A stretch of 64,000 nucleotides of DNA from Limonium bicolor (lineage: Eukaryota; Streptophyta; Magnoliopsida; Caryophyllales; Plumbaginaceae): assembly GCA_023374045.1 (NCBI GenBank), contig CM041780.1, forward strand, positions 33,040,337-33,104,336, read 5' to 3'. Shown piece by piece: positions 1 through 13,114 of the stretch. The translations under genes were made by a program, and so were the position numbers. The notes beneath the pieces are model-generated. The model was not told where the DNA came from, did not search any database, and saw only the letters and a list, made by a program, of their open reading frames with translations. How positions within the stretch are numbered: position 1 is the first letter of the stretch; each line of letters opens with the position of its first letter.

Positions 1-301
1 CTTTAAGGAGTTTTAAAGCACAATTTGTGTTAGAACTTGTTTTTGAGCTTGGTTTCCATTGTGAATAGTTTTATAGTGTTCATTACATAATTATAATACT
101 TAGGAATCCACTTTGGATCCTAATTGAGGTCATACAATCTCTACGGTTTCTTAAAGCACATTTTTGGCTTTACCGATCTTAAGACATGTTTTGCCTTGTT
201 GAGATCTTTAGATTGTTCCCAAATGGTATTAAGATATTTATTAATCATCTTGGATCATTAATAGATCATTTAATTATGTTTTTAAGGTTAGGGGTATTTC
301 A
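1..301 (-). mobile_element. Minus-strand LTR end, truncated by window edge
   Basis: The stretch ends at 301 with GGGGTATTTCA, the reverse complement of the LTR start TGAAATACCCC seen at 7098 and 13115. Read in reverse it matches the first 300 bases of the solo LTR at 7098 (shared blocks include AAGCACATTTTTGGCTTT at about 151-168 and the segment around GGATCC near 115). It is therefore the 5' end of a minus-strand LTR whose remainder lies left of the window. It is inserted in the 5' LTR of element A: the A sequence resumes at 302 and matches 15090 onward without a gap. The likely 5-bp target duplication is AATGT (302-306), but the other copy is out of view. Confidence 0.8.
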
Positions 302-429
302 AATGTGACCAAGGATTTGGGGTGGTTTAAGGAGTGTTTTGAGGTGTTTGATTATGTAGGAAACATATGGAAAGATTAGGGATGGATTAAGGGTTGATTT
401 GGGGTTGAAAAATCCACTAAGTAGCAGTT

Positions 430-620
430 TTTAGGAGGGTCTAGGACCTAGGACATGTACCAAGTCCCGGACCGGATTAAAAATCATGTCGAGAGTGAAA
501 ACAGGTTTTGGTCCGGGACCTTAGTCCAGGACCAAGTCCTGGACCAGGGTAGGAATTATAGCCGAGAGTTACCCTCTGCATTGGTCCAGGACCTTGGGTC
601 CGGACTAGGTCCCGGACCAC
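430..620 (+). repeat. Palindromic GGTCC/GGACC cluster in 5' LTR of A
   Basis: About ten near-copies of GGTCCGGGACC, GTCCAGGACC and GTCCCGGACC lie within 190 bases, many of them self-complementary. The same cluster is in the 3' LTR at about 15235-15425 with several base changes. A short reading frame through it (455-649) is only a by-product of the repeats. Confidence 0.8.
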
Positions 621-2260
621 CCCCAAAATTGCCTAGAAAGTGTATTTAAGGGTTCTAAACATGGGGGATTGAATGGTATTGGTTGTAAGAGTTGTTTAGG
701 AGTTGTTTGGTGACCTTTAAAGGTCCTAAGAAGTGTAAAAAAGTTTAAGGAGTGATTGAAAATGTTGTGAGTTTAAGTACACTAAGTTAAACCGAAATAA
801 CGGGACAACGGGGTAAGTACGGAAGTAGCAATTATGTACATACCGAAATGCTCAAATATTAATAGAACCATTTGGCATGTAGTCAGTGGTTCGTGAGTGA
901 GATTCGAGGAACAAGGATGAACCGAAGAACATGAGAACACCCGGTAAAGTTAACCTCGGTAAAAGGTATGATTTTCTCATGCTCTGTATCCTAACTTGGT
1001 TACCCGATTTGTGTGCTTGTTTGATTGTGTGATCACTTAACAAGATAAATGCACGAATCGGTTTGTTTGCACTTGGTAGTGCTAGTATTGTATTGTTGTT
1101 TGTTTGATTGAATTTAAACTAAAGTTTGTATAATTCATTAAATGGATGAATGGTGAATAAGTTGCTTGCATGTGATTGTGTATTGTATTATGACCCATAG
1201 TTGGGTCTTGTTTGAGTAGTGACTCATAGGAAGAGTCAAGTGTGAAATAATAAAATATGGGAATACACCAAAACTATCAAACCAAGAAACGATACCACCA
1301 ATCTAGAACTCACTAGAACGTGGGAGAATTGTACGGTAATTAGTAAACTCCCGATAACGGTTAGACAAGCAAATTGATTTAATCCACACAATAAATAATA
1401 GTGGAAGTATATAAAGAACCTCTTCTTAGAGGACTTGATAAATGTTCATACAATGAACCCTGAGAAAAGTGAAGAATGATAAGGGATCACCAAACCCCTT
1501 AGAATAATAGTTGAACCCCGATTAGAGGATCCGACTAACATAAACAATGTCGTGCACATGAGAGTATTCTATAAGTTGGGTAAAACCCTAAATCTTAGAA
1601 TACTATACATTGAGAACTCCCTAAGCAAATAGATGTTATCAAGAGAGATACTTCTAGGCTAATCCTTAAGATTGTGAAATGACTCCGAGAGTGGAGTTTT
1701 GGGAATTTGAGTAGTCCGGTAGAGAACTGGACATTGGTGAACTTGAGGAGCTAAATGCATAGCCCCTTTTTGTATTTGTAAGCCCGGTGGTGGGTCTAGT
1801 GCATGACCCTGTCTGGAGGTCATGAGTAATGACTTAACATATACCTTTGAGTATTGAGTATGGATTGAGAACTTGAGAATTGGAGTATCGATTTGAGAAT
1901 GTGAGTATCAAGAGTTGGGTTGTGACTTGAGAGACTTCAGAACTTGAGATTGTGAGTAAGAGAACCCCAGAGAGTGGGTAAGACAATGAGTAATTGAGTA
2001 AGACATAGTGAGGTAGAAACCCTCAAGCCTAAGTAAAGATCAAATTAAACTAACCCCTTGATGTGTGTGTTAGTGTTTGTGTTCTTCATTGAACCTTGAT
2101 TGTGTTGACATACATATATAATGTATTGTTGTCTTGCCCGCTGTTTGAACTAAAATGAACCGCATGCTCTCGACCAAATAGTCGGCGTTCCCTCGCTAGT
2201 ACGTGGGGTATGCAGAAGTCATATGCAGTAATTTTGTTGAGCCCCTAGGCGCATCGTTTT

Positions 2261-2273
2261 TATTTTCCAGGTA
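2261..2273 (+). promoter_or_regulatory. Putative splice acceptor in LTR A
   Basis: A T-rich tract ends in CCAG followed by GTACATT, 428 bases before the LTR end. A similar T-rich AG site is found near the 3' end of the solo LTR (11971), LTR B (minus, 47955) and LTR D (56063), each soon after a GAGCCCCT-like or related block in A, B and the solo LTR. Function is inferred only. Confidence 0.4.
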
Positions 2274-2703
2274 CATTGAAGCCGTCAACCGTTAGAGAGT
2301 AGGACGGGGTTGCTATTGAATATGGGTTGTCGTTTAAGAACTCGTATTTGTTGTATTGTGGATTTGTAAGACCGAAAGGTCATTGATAGACTTGGGAATT
2401 GTAGATACTCGGTATAGAACAGTATGGAGATTGTATTTGTATAAATTGTAATTGAAGGTTGTATTTGGTTTGAGAATTGTTGAAGTGGAAATTATCGTTG
2501 TATAGAGTACTCGGTATAAGACCCATCAGACCGATATTGTTTAATTGTTGTAATTGAGTTTTGGATTGGCCTTGTTAGTCACGTGGGTGACTAACGGCAT
2601 TGTTTCACCCCCGGTTGTATTGGAATTTCTGCTACATTGTTGTTGGTAATTGAGATGGGTTAGGAGTTAATTGCGTGATTACCGGTAGGGATATTACAAA
2701 AAG

Positions 2704-2714
2704 TGGTATCAGAG
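2704..2714 (+). other. Primer-binding site, tRNA-iMet, element A
   Basis: TGGTATCAGAG is the standard plant retrotransposon sequence complementary to the 3' end of initiator tRNA-Met. It starts five bases after the LTR terminus CA at 2697-2698, as expected for the start of minus-strand DNA synthesis. Confidence 0.85.
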
Positions 2715-5700
2715 TGAAGTATCGCTCTAATGGTCTAAATACCGAGTTTACGAAAAATACCGAGTTAGGAATTAGAGATTTAGGGCTAAGGGTTGAGAGT
2801 TAGCGTGTGAGGTACGCTAGATAGGAAATTCCAGTATGATATGGATACCTACATACCCAATCCCGCCCTCCGCAACCCCCGTTATAAAGTTGGGGCAAGA
2901 ACGCCAGGGAGATGGAAAGACCTCTCTCACTCTGTAAACCCGATCTTGCAGTTGTAAAATAAATCTTATAAGAGGAGGAATCAGTCATACGGTAGATTCC
3001 AAGGATTGGAAATCCAGAAGACGGTTCCCGTTTGAACGACAATAACTGTATAACGGCAGAAGATTGAGGATCCTAACAATAGGATAATGAAATTTGCGGC
3101 GCCATGGGGCGACGTGCTTCGCAGTCGCGAGAACCATGCATACCTGGCAAGAGGGAAAGCACAACCACGCAATGAAGCGAAAAAGACGGAGTAACAAAAC
3201 CCGAGACAAGAGAGTCTACGAATTGCAAACTCATGATAGTACTACTAACGGTATACAAACCGACTAAGGACTTAGTCAAGGATGGATAACTCCAAACCTA
3301 CGACGCTAAAGAGAGCAGTAACACCCGAGTAACATAGTTCAGACGACTATGGAAGTACTAACAAAACATACTCTAATTGGACTACAACGTAGCTCCTAAG
3401 GATTAGACAAACCTCGGTAACCACCGCAAAGTGTGGGAACGAGCTATGAAGCAAGGTACACGGAGTACCGTGGTCGGTGAAAGAGCTAATAAGACCACCA
3501 GTACGGATGGAAACAATACCGTAACCGGTAATTGTTAACCAAAAACCGTCATACCCGCGCACTTTCCAAGGCAAGTGCAGCAACAACAAGGCAAATTGGG
3601 AGACTTTTGACGATTAACAAGTACTTACTAAAGTACCACCATGGAGATGGAAGCAGTCATAGGATCGTCAATCCTAAGAACTTGAAGAACCAAGCCTCGG
3701 AAAGGCCTAACGGCCCGACCATTATATTAACGAACATACTAGTCAGCAGGAAGCTAGACTTGGTCAATACCTTAGACATGGCAACGCCATGAAGATTTTC
3801 TTTCAAACTCAAGTTTTCTATTTCAAAACCCATAATTTTTCTTTCAAAACCACAACCCTTCTTTTTAAACCGCAAATCTTTAAAACCAAACCAGGAGAAT
3901 CACGGTGAGTATCATAGAATGATACAAGAGGAGTTGACAATAGAATACTTCACCTAGGCGTGTGATGAGCACTACGAGTGTACCCAAATACGGGATATGG
4001 GACGACCGCACTCCGAAGGAGCTTGTGGGCCTGCCAGACCATTTTTGAGTTAGTCGGGTAAGTGGTAACGTACCAATAAGGTACCCCACGTATGTATACA
4101 TGTAGTGTACGAAACACGGGAAGTAGTCAGCTCCGTTCTACGGACCATAAGGTAAATTCAAACCGAAACAGTTGAATACCTCAAACAATAGAAGAAACTC
4201 AGATAAGCTTACAAGCTAATGGAGTCAAGAACTTACTCTAGGGGGATGATTAAGAGTTAGGAAGTGCGAGAAGCACCAACAATTGATCACAGACATTGGA
4301 TATGTCTCAAGGATTTGGAACAATAGCATGAAATAGCTGGAATGGAAACCCAGTCTAAACATAGTAAGGCAATGCCTAACACGAACACGCCAATGTTCAA
4401 GGGACAAAATATAATACCCAGAGTGATCATCTAAGTTACCGGAGGATACCGTTCACCTCCGATGGGAAATACCAAACCGGTTAAAACCATTAGAAAGGTA
4501 TTGTAGCCTACCCTAAGAACGGGAGACGTATAACCCCAAATGGGACAATTTGAAATCCGAACCGCAATGCGGAGTAAACTGAACACACTCAAAAGCTAGC
4601 CGGATGTAACGGCATAATCAACAATACCCAGGAGCAATCCATAAAGGGTATAAAGTTAACATAGTTGAACGAAGTGTCGTAATAAGAGCAACAAAGCTAT
4701 AATGAACACTCGGTAAGAACACTGAAGAGATCCCACTTACCTAGGGGATACCCTGAATTATTGAAAGGTACCAATCAATACCAAGACACGTGAAGGGCGT
4801 CCAACGGACGGAAGCGTGATGCACTAATCCTATCATGGAGCCCAGTAATACCTCTAAACCATTTGATGGTATAAGGAGAAGCAGAGCCTGTGAACAGCCT
4901 GATATGAGCAAAGCTCTAGACAACACGGCTAGTAAGCCATGAACCGCTACAATACGTAGACCCAATGGTTGTAAAAAAAAACAATATGAACAATCTGAAG
5001 AGTTGCCAAGAACGGCACCAGTGACATGGTTTAATAACTAACGAGCAGGAATACCTCTCGTTATTGTGGTACCGCAAGAGCGGTGAGCTTACAGATCCCA
5101 AAGAAGGGGATACCATCAATAAATGTTTGAAAATATATCCCTCTCAGAACTACTAATGTAGTGAAGCTTGAGCATACAATTATTGCCAAGCAAAGGGGAA
5201 ATACGCTATCATAGCAATTATTAGAAACCGAAGAGTAACCGGTTTAGAAGGAATGTTGTATGGGTATAACCTGAAGCATAAAACCAATAATGCTCAAGGA
5301 GCTCAGAAATATGAAAGAATGTCATATTCTATAAACAGCGAAGAAAATGGCGATCCATTGTCTAAATGGTAGTAGAACATGAGCAGAAGCTAATGAAATA
5401 GCGGATGCCATGGGAACCAAAGTTGGAAATAAACAAGAACATGGTGCGCAGCGAGCGACCAGTCTATGTTAATAAATCACACAATGATATGAAGTTGATG
5501 AATAAAGATGATAGACAGACCGGACAACAAGGAAACAATGTTCATTCCTATTGCAATCTCATAAGAGATTTACTGCCAAGAGTTTACGCCTCTGCACTCT
5601 GTAGGACTGAGTGTTTTGGTATTGTGCTTATGCAGTAATGATCGAGTGGGATAGCTAGGAAGTTGGGTAGATGACAATTGTGGTAAAGTAGAAAGAAACT

Positions 5701-6361
5701 TACGAAGCCGTAAAGACAGATGCATAGAAAACGCAAGGTCATACAGGTAAGAACACTTGTACAGAATCAGACAAATGGGCATAATTCAGTAACCACTGAT
5801 TACAGAGGGAGCACTACAACTAAGTAGTGGCTCAACCTCAACCGACAATAAGTCGGAGGAACCCAGCGAATAATCATGGGTGTACGAACAGTATGTACGA
5901 TAGATTTCCAAGGGCTGGATAGTAAATCTAAAACTCATTGTGTTCACGTATGGTAAAAGAATACCACGCTTGATTGATGAACCTTATTCCCAAGATAGAA
6001 AGGGATAAAAAGGATAATGTATAACACATTCAGAATAACGAGAAGGGCAAATAAACCCTAAGTTATCAGGGTCACGCAGCAGAAGCTAGTGGGCCCAAAT
6101 TCTAAGGTTTAATACACCTAGTGAATGAATGGATAATTATCAATGCCTTGAGACCTCTAAGGCTAAGAACCGTACCTCGTTAAGAGTTAAACAACTCCGA
6201 TGAGAATTCTTGGTGTAGGGACTAAACTAGTAAATTGGTTAAGACCCTTTGACCAGAATACATTGTTTAATAGACCGAATGGAAGCTGAACCACTCCGTG
6301 ACAGCTAAACGCCTTAGACCTATGTCCACTGTGGACACATGGTAGATTGCATGGGTGTAAT

Positions 6362-6380
6362 CCCTTTTTAAGGGGGGTAG
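6362..6380 (+). other. Polypurine-tract-like site inside element A
   Basis: CTTTTTAAGGGGGGTAGGG, followed by TGAAAACC, closely matches the true polypurine tract at 13100-13114. It is preceded by a 7-bp stem (TGTCCAC 6323-6329 with GTGGACA 6331-6337). It could be an extra internal tract at the end of pol, or the trace of an older element boundary. Confidence 0.5.
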
Positions 6381-8000
6381 GGTGAAAACCGTGAAATGTA
6401 TGTTTTACGTGATAGTGCGTAAACTACAATGCGCATAACGCAAGAGAATTTGTTTTGAACGACTGGTACCTATGTTGCATAAACATATGTATCCATTCAT
6501 AGTGTAATTGTGGTGGATTGTAAGATTTGAAGTGGAAAGGTGTATTGATGGTGAGAGCTAAGTGGAAAGGAGTAGAAAAACTCCAGGGGAATATAACCCC
6601 GATTGATAATAGTATGAGAAAGGAGTACGTTTGAGAAATTTGATGAGTATGTTGGGAAAATTGTTGAGAATAAATCTGTATGAAACCAATGTTGAGCCCA
6701 GAGGGAATTGAGTCCCCTAAGTGACTTGAGTAGATTTGATGGTACTTGTGTATAATTTGAGGATAGAAATTGACTTGACTTGCGAACTATTTACGGATAG
6801 AAAAACCAATTGGAGAACTAACTTTGAATTTCTTAAGTAAGTATTTTGAGATAAATTGAGTAGTAATTGATAAGATGATTAGTGATGAGTAAAGAATTTT
6901 ATAAATTGGTAAATGTATTGATGGGTGGTATGACTAGAAAGATAAAGAAGATAGAAAATGAAATTAATGGTTGACAATTTGATTGTGTGAATTGGGGTGG
7001 GAGGTGGAACTTGATTTGCTAGCGATCAAGGGAAACCGAACACCAAAGTGGGGTGGATGGATAGTTCAACACCAATGCTGATCACATTGGGGTTGAATGA
7101 AATACCCCTAACTTTTAAAACTTAATTAAATGATATAATAATGATCTAATATGGTTAATAAACATCTAAATATTATTGGGGAACAATCTAAAAGATCTCA
7201 ACAAGGCAAGACATGCCTTAAGATCGGTAAAGCCAAAAATGTGCTTTAAAGCACCATAAAGATTGTATGACCTCAAATAGGATCCAAAGTGGATTCCTAA
7301 GTATTATAATGAAGTAAGGAATACAACAAAACAATTCCCAAAGAAAACTAAGCTCAGAAACACCTTGCTACACAAAATGTGCACTAAAACTCCTTAAAGC
7401 ACATTTTTGTGAAATTGCCTTCTAAATTGGTTTTAATGGGCTTAAAGGTTATAATTACCTTTAAATATGATATTATATCACATTATCATATTAGGAATTT
7501 AATTCCAAATTTTACAAATTTTTACAAATTTAATATTAAAATATTAATAAAACCCTAAAAGGGGGCCCGCTTGAGTCAACATTGACTAAGATTGGTCAAG
7601 AGGTCAAAGTTGACCCCTTGGACCATATGAGATCGGCAGCCACAAGCAAGAGAGGCTTCAATTAGCCACTTGCACATTCAAGAGACAAGCCTCCAACATA
7701 AGGCCCTAAAATAAGGAGGCTACTTTTGCCTTTTGATTAGTTTATACACCATTTGGCTCCATTATTTGATTCAACCAGCTCCAAACCGTGTGAGCCTCTC
7801 CTTTCTCCTCCATTAGCCAATTTCTTGTCTCCTCTTATCTCCTTGGTGAGTCATCTTTCATTAACAAACATTAAACTAATCAATTTTGTCTTTTGCAATC
7901 AATTAAGGCCATCTCCAATCATTCTCTCTCTCCTAGCTGCATTCCGATCGGTGAAGCAGCTCTCCCAGACCCTCTCAACCGAAGTTCTTGAGTTGGGAAG

Positions 8001-8660
8001 GTAGATCCATCTTCTAAGCTTCTAAGGTAATGTTTAAGGCTTGTTTTTGGCTCTTTTTCTTCATCTCTTCACCATCTATGCTTAGATCTCGTGGCTCATC
8101 AACTCCTATGGCTTATTATCAGTGTTTTAAGGTTAGAACATCAACCAAATTCGGCTGAAGCAAGTTAAGAGACCAAAGTTTCTCAAAATCTCATTTTAAG
8201 GTAAAAACATACCTTAAGCTTCTCTACTCTTCATCCGATTTTCTCCCTTTGATTTTTATGAGTTTACACACTCATAATCTTCATATTTACATGCTCAATC
8301 AGTTGGTTAGCCATTTGAAGCAAGGGAGGCCGAGATCTAGGGCAAATACCCTTCTTTAAGACATTTTTCCAAGGTAAAACCTAATACCAAGGCAGATTGA
8401 TGTTGTCTAGCTATTTCCTATGTCTATATGGTGGATCTAACACCTTGTGGTGTGTTAAATTCAGGCTGAATCCATCTTGAAGTTCCCTTGCATTTTTAAG
8501 GTGATTTTTGCCTTAAATCTTACATTAATTGTTCCTCATGGTTAAGCTCAAGCTTGGAGTGTAACCATATCTTATTTTGGTGTATTAAACATGTCTAAAT
8601 GATGTGGTGAATTTCCCTTCAAGTGGCCGAATTCATACAAGGAGAAATCAAGGTATAAAC
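8001..8660 (+). promoter_or_regulatory. Run of putative 5' splice donors, solo LTR
   Basis: AG|GT matches lie at GT positions 8001, 8027, 8201, 8374, 8501 and 8653. Those at 8027, 8201 and 8374 are AG|GTAA and coincide in LTR offset with sites in the related LTRs. Splicing is not demonstrated. Confidence 0.4.
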
Positions 8661-11600
8661 ACCTTAAAACTTATGATTTTATAATTTCTAAGCATATAAA
8701 TTAATATTGTCGAGAGTGGAGTTATAAATATGGGTTATATTAACCTAAAAATGGAAAAAAATGACTAAGATAAATTAAGCTAGTCATTTAAGAGATTTAA
8801 TTAACATAATGGTCAAATTATGACATTATGTGGGAAAAATATTTAATCTATGGTGAGGCCATGAGTTATTACTATATGTTGAGACATTTAAAGTGTAATT
8901 TATTTTTCAAGTTCACGGTTGTAATAAGGCCATGTCATTAGGCCATTTTAATTTAAGTTTATAAGCTTATTTAGTTAGATTTATGCTTATATAATTAAGT
9001 TTGGGGCCAAACCGTAATTACTGGAAATATATAAAGTCGTGGGCTTAATTTAGAGGAATTTAGGGTTTTTAAATGAATTTAATAAAAATTATAACATTTT
9101 ATAAAGTTTTGTGTCAAAATTGTAAAAATAGAAAGGTATAGGTGAAGTTTTGTAATTACCGAAAGGTTTGGGTCCAATTTGGTATTAGAGGCCAAAGTTG
9201 ACTATATAGGAGACTTTGACCAAGTTTGGAGAATTTTAGAAATTAAAATACTACCTTATATTAAGATAAGTATTATATTGTAAAAGATTTATAAGAGATG
9301 GGGCTATATTGAGGTTTCCGAAAACTTGGGGTACTAAATGGAGTTTAGTACAAACCTTAGGTTATTAGGAATTTTTAGAAGTTGATTTGGTTGAATTTGG
9401 AGTTTATATGAATTATATAAGTATAATATAAGATATTTCATAATATTGTTACAAATGGGTAACATATGTGGTAAAACCGAGGTTTAGAGAAAGTATAAGG
9501 TTAGTAATGATGTTTATAACCTTTTGGTATTGTTTGGTAATTTTTGGAGTTATATATAAGGTTTTATCAAGATATGTGTATAATATATGGTTTTGATGAT
9601 ATTAGAAAACTATATGTTATAAAGAGGGGAATTTGGTGAATATGGAAAGTTAAGTGGTGGAAAAGTAATTAGAATAGACCTAGGGGGTCTGTTCGGTTAT
9701 TGTAAAAAAAATAATAATACAACCATAGGTTATAATTATATTAAGGTTTAAGGATTATAATATAAGGTAAATGTTATAAGTGTAACAATGAAATATAATT
9801 GAAGTTGATTTGTGATTTATAGAAGTTTAGTGGTTTATAGTGAAAGCCGAAAATATAAGGGGCTATTTGGCAACATATAACAATTTACAACTATATGTTA
9901 TAATTGTTTTAATGACATAAATGTCATAATACATGTTATATAAGTAAAATGTAACATTATATTAATTATGTGGTGGATTTTGTAAATATTTAAGAACATT
10001 GGTGTTGTTCGGAAATATTAACATCTTTAAATGGAATTTATAATATGGTTTTTAATGTTATAAGAGTTATAACATTTATAATATAAGAGATATTCATTAA
10101 AGAGAATGAATATATATTATAAGACTTAGCATATAATAAATAGTTCCATAATACATGTATGAAAATGAATATATGTTATGATGTGGAAAATATAATATGG
10201 TCTAATAACCATGTATTTTCATGATTAAAGTGATATAAAAAAAAGGGAAGACAATTACAAACATTGGATATGGAATTCTAATGTTAAGAGTGTACATGTG
10301 ATAATAAGGATTCATATAATTGAAAGTATTGTTTACACATGGGTTATACCACATTGAACTTAGGAAAAAAATAATAAATACTAAGGTGAGATGAATGGTA
10401 CATGACAAAGAATCATGCGTACAATATAAAAGCAAACTATACGACATCCAAGGGTATGTTAAGTTACATGCGATAACAAGTTCAACAATAAGTATATTAA
10501 TATACAAGACAAGAGTACGCATGTAATATAACACCTTTCTAATCCCGAGTTAAGCTGAAAACCCGACAAGTGTTGACAGTTAATAACGGGGGATTAACCG
10601 GGAGATGCTAGTGACGGTACGGGGTACCATAGAGTATGTTGTTATACGGGATGCTAATCAGTAGCATTATGTATTGTTTAGACTGTTAGAGGCGACGCAC
10701 GGAGCATAGGAACTTGTTGATTCATACTCCACCGTAATACTCATCAGGGTGAACGATATGTTATTTATGTGGCTTGATTGTCTCTGAGGATTTCCTCAGT
10801 TCAGACATTGTGTGAGAATCTGTGATAAGATTGAATGTCTGCTTGTGTGAATTAATATGCTTGAGTTGCGTATTAATGCTGCTTTGTTATTATTACTGTT
10901 GTGCGATAACAGTACCGTTCGTATATATGAACATATTATAAAACGAACTAGCGGCAATGATGCTATCTTATATGTGTAATATAAGGAACGTAAGTAAAAC
11001 GTTGTAGCATTACGATAATAAGATATAGAAAATATCTGAGACTTATATATACGGAGCATTGGCCTCTTTAACGCCGCTCTCGTATCTAGCACTGGATCCC
11101 AAGTCGACATACTCAGGATTGGACTACGACCTTAGTCTGCTGTGTTAGAGAAAAAAAATACAGTAAAGCGATGCGATGGTATAGATAAGTTTATCAAGAG
11201 GATGTGGCTCTTGCTGTGAACTGTGATCCATTAACGATACTAGGATACCGTGTGGTAACCGTAAGTATCTGGATAAATTTCCAACGAACTACAGATTGTT
11301 CGTAGGACGGAGACTCTACCGCTGGAGTGGCTATTGCCGTGGGTGACCCGCCATAAGAGATGGGTAACTTAGAGACACGTTGTTCTAACGAGACGTTGTC
11401 ATTAGGCATTACTGAACAATTACGAATGACTATATTAACTCGCACATTAGGCGAACATTATTTGGGCTTGTATGCCAAAGACGGAAAATTATACTCGTTT
11501 ATAATTCTCGTTATTTCGCCTTGTTGCTTAGTGGTTATACTTTATAAGTATGTGTGGTATGTTGATGGTTTTGTTTGAACGAGTCATTGTGTTCATGTTG

Positions 11601-11960
11601 GGTGTTGTGTACTGGTTGAGTCGAGTCGTTGTACTCATGTGTAGATTATGGTGGATTGTTTGGTCGAGTGAGTCGCCGTACTCAATTATGAACTACTAAG
11701 TGTTTGTTGGAATGGAGTCTCTGTACTCATATAAGCGTTGTAACGCTTTCAGTGGTCTATATCGATGCGATGTGTGAAGCTGGGGGCTTGTTTGTTGTTT
11801 GAGTTTACTGCAATATATATTGTTGCTTTACAGTTTTAACATTAAACTACTTGCATGAAAATGAATTGCATGCTCTCGACCAATAAACTGAGGGTCCGAG
11901 GGGGCATGACAATCATGTAGTAACATACTCAGTAGGGGCTGATTCCATACCACAAACAAC

Positions 11961-11975
11961 CATTTTTGCAGGTAT
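11961..11975 (+). promoter_or_regulatory. Putative splice acceptor, solo LTR
   Basis: CATTTTTGCAG|GTATG lies 346 bases before the LTR end, shortly after a block (AGGGGCTGATTCC) equivalent to the GAGCCCCT block of LTR A. Confidence 0.4.
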
Positions 11976-12322
11976 GCAGCTTCCGGTGTCGGCAAAGAGA
12001 GGGACGCGCTGGGTAGTTTAATTACAGTTGTTTAAATATGCACTGTTGTATTTTGATACGAACTTAGAAACGTGTATAGGATTGGGGTACTTAGAATGCT
12101 CACTGTGAATGTATTTTATATTGGTTTGGGAAGGATAGTTATATCTCTTGTTGTCACTGTGGGAAATTGTTTCGCATTTAAAATTTATCAGTAAGCACGT
12201 TATTACTCGTATGGGCGAGTAAGAACGATGACACCAGTAGTTAAGTTGTTGGGATTACCGCTGCGATTATGATGTTAAGTAAGATGATTAGGAGCCGATT
12301 AGAGTAGGGGTGTTACATTGAA

Positions 12323-13099
12323 TGACTCTTGAAGCTCCTAATAAGTGGCCATAAGTAATCACACTAGAAATAGGTGAAACTAACATAAATTGGAATTTGG
12401 AGTTGCATTGAAGTTTTCAAAATGAATTTCCAAAATGATTTTGGCACAAATGATTTTCTTTAAATTTGAGAATGAGGATCGGTTTTGAAACCGCTCCCAT
12501 GAGCGCTAGTGGATCTTTCGTGGCTAGGCACTGGTATCGGGTTGAAACCATGGAGGTGAAGCTAGTTGTGAGTCGGTGGAAGTGATGAATAGTTTTGAAA
12601 CTATTACAGCGGACGAGCAACGGTACTATGTGACTGGTACGACGTTTGTAGTGTGTGTTTTGTAGTTTTTATTTGTCCAAGGGCCACCGGATATGTGTAG
12701 TCCGGTCAAGGAAGAGTACCCACTTTGGAGCCTGAGGATTCTCTAAAGGTGCAAATGAATTTGATCAGAACCAAAGGACCGTAGAGCCAGAAAGAGAAAG
12801 TGCTCAACCTCTTGACGGCCGTGAACCAGAGAGCGTAAGTGTTCAAATGTGAGCGGTATCTGAGGGATCGCTCGATATGGGGAGGACTTAGTGCCTAGTT
12901 GTCTGCGGTTGGACCCCCATTGAGAGATTGGACAATGATATTTTTGGTTGCTATGCATGCTTGACATGTTGTTTGGATGTGTGGTATGTATTGAGTTAGG
13001 CTTTTGGAGTCTGACAGGTTATATATAGTTTATAACCTTTGTGTTGAGTATTTTGGTGACTAACAATTTTAGATCCACAAACTTTGAGGGCAAAGTTCT
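12323..13099 (+). pseudogene. Element A internal region, 3' part
   Basis: This continues element A beyond the solo LTR up to the polypurine tract. No frame of convincing length is present. The longer minus-strand frames (12417-12620 and 12743-12967) show no recognisable domain. It is either the decayed pol tail or 3' untranslated sequence. Confidence 0.5.
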
Positions 13100-13114
13100 T
13101 TAAGGGGGGTAGGT
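13080..13114 (+). other. Polypurine tract of element A with upstream stem-loop
   Basis: TTAAGGGGGGTAGGT (13100-13114) lies directly before the LTR start TGAAATACCCC. Just upstream, AACTTTG (13080-13086) and CAAAGTT (13091-13097) form a perfect 7-bp stem with a 4-base loop. The tract primes plus-strand DNA synthesis. Confidence 0.8.

Larger units (their letters stand above)
302..2698 (+). mobile_element. Element A, 5' LTR (right-hand part)
   Basis: Positions 302-1344 form a long direct repeat with 15090-16142, which identifies the pair as the two LTRs of one element. The LTR ends at 2698 in ATATTACA, followed after a short spacer by a tRNA-iMet primer-binding site. The beginning of this LTR lies beyond the window, left of the insertion at 301. 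Adding the visible parts of the two copies gives a full LTR of about 4.4 kb. A splice-acceptor-like site (TTTTCCAG|GTA) lies at 2263-2273, and a degenerate GAGTA-rich stretch at about 1845-2010. No coding potential is seen. Confidence 0.85.
2699..7092 (+). pseudogene. Element A internal region, decayed gag-pol
   Basis: No frame stays open for more than about 85 codons on the + strand, yet the region is internal to two matching LTRs and aligns by eye with the internal region of element B on the minus strand (for example CCCGCCCTCCGC, about 2862-2873, and the CAGTCG block near 3123). An ATG-GGN-CGA start-like stretch near 3102 could be the gag start. Around 4019-4095 a plus frame reads ELVGLPDHF, stop, then VPIRYP, which resembles the conserved LPGLPP...APIAKAPYR segment just before reverse transcriptase in Ty3/gypsy pol. 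A chromovirus (Tekay/Del-like) origin fits with long LTRs and a Met PBS but is tentative. Many stop codons and deletions are present: only about 0.9 kb separates the putative gag start from the reverse-transcriptase trace. Confidence 0.55.
7098..12317 (+). mobile_element. Complete solo LTR (5.2 kb), TSD TTGAA
   Basis: It starts TGAAATACCCC, ends GGGGTGTTACA, and is flanked by perfect TTGAA duplications at 7093-7097 and 12318-12322, so it is a complete single LTR left by recombination between two LTRs. Its 3' part matches the end of LTR A (GCATGCTCTCGACCAA at about 11868 and 2162). AG|GTAA sites at 8027, 8201 and 8374 sit 929, 1103 and 1276 bases from its start. The middle, about 8700-10550, is very AT-rich with many TTATAA and ATGTTATAA palindromes. 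A minus-strand frame of 110 codons at 10202-10534 is a low-complexity, AT-driven frame and is not considered a gene. Confidence 0.9.

Noticed and set aside
10202..10534. 110-codon minus-strand frame resembling a membrane protein
   Set aside because: It lies in AT-rich LTR DNA; hydrophobic composition follows from TTA/ATA-rich bases and no conserved domain is seen.
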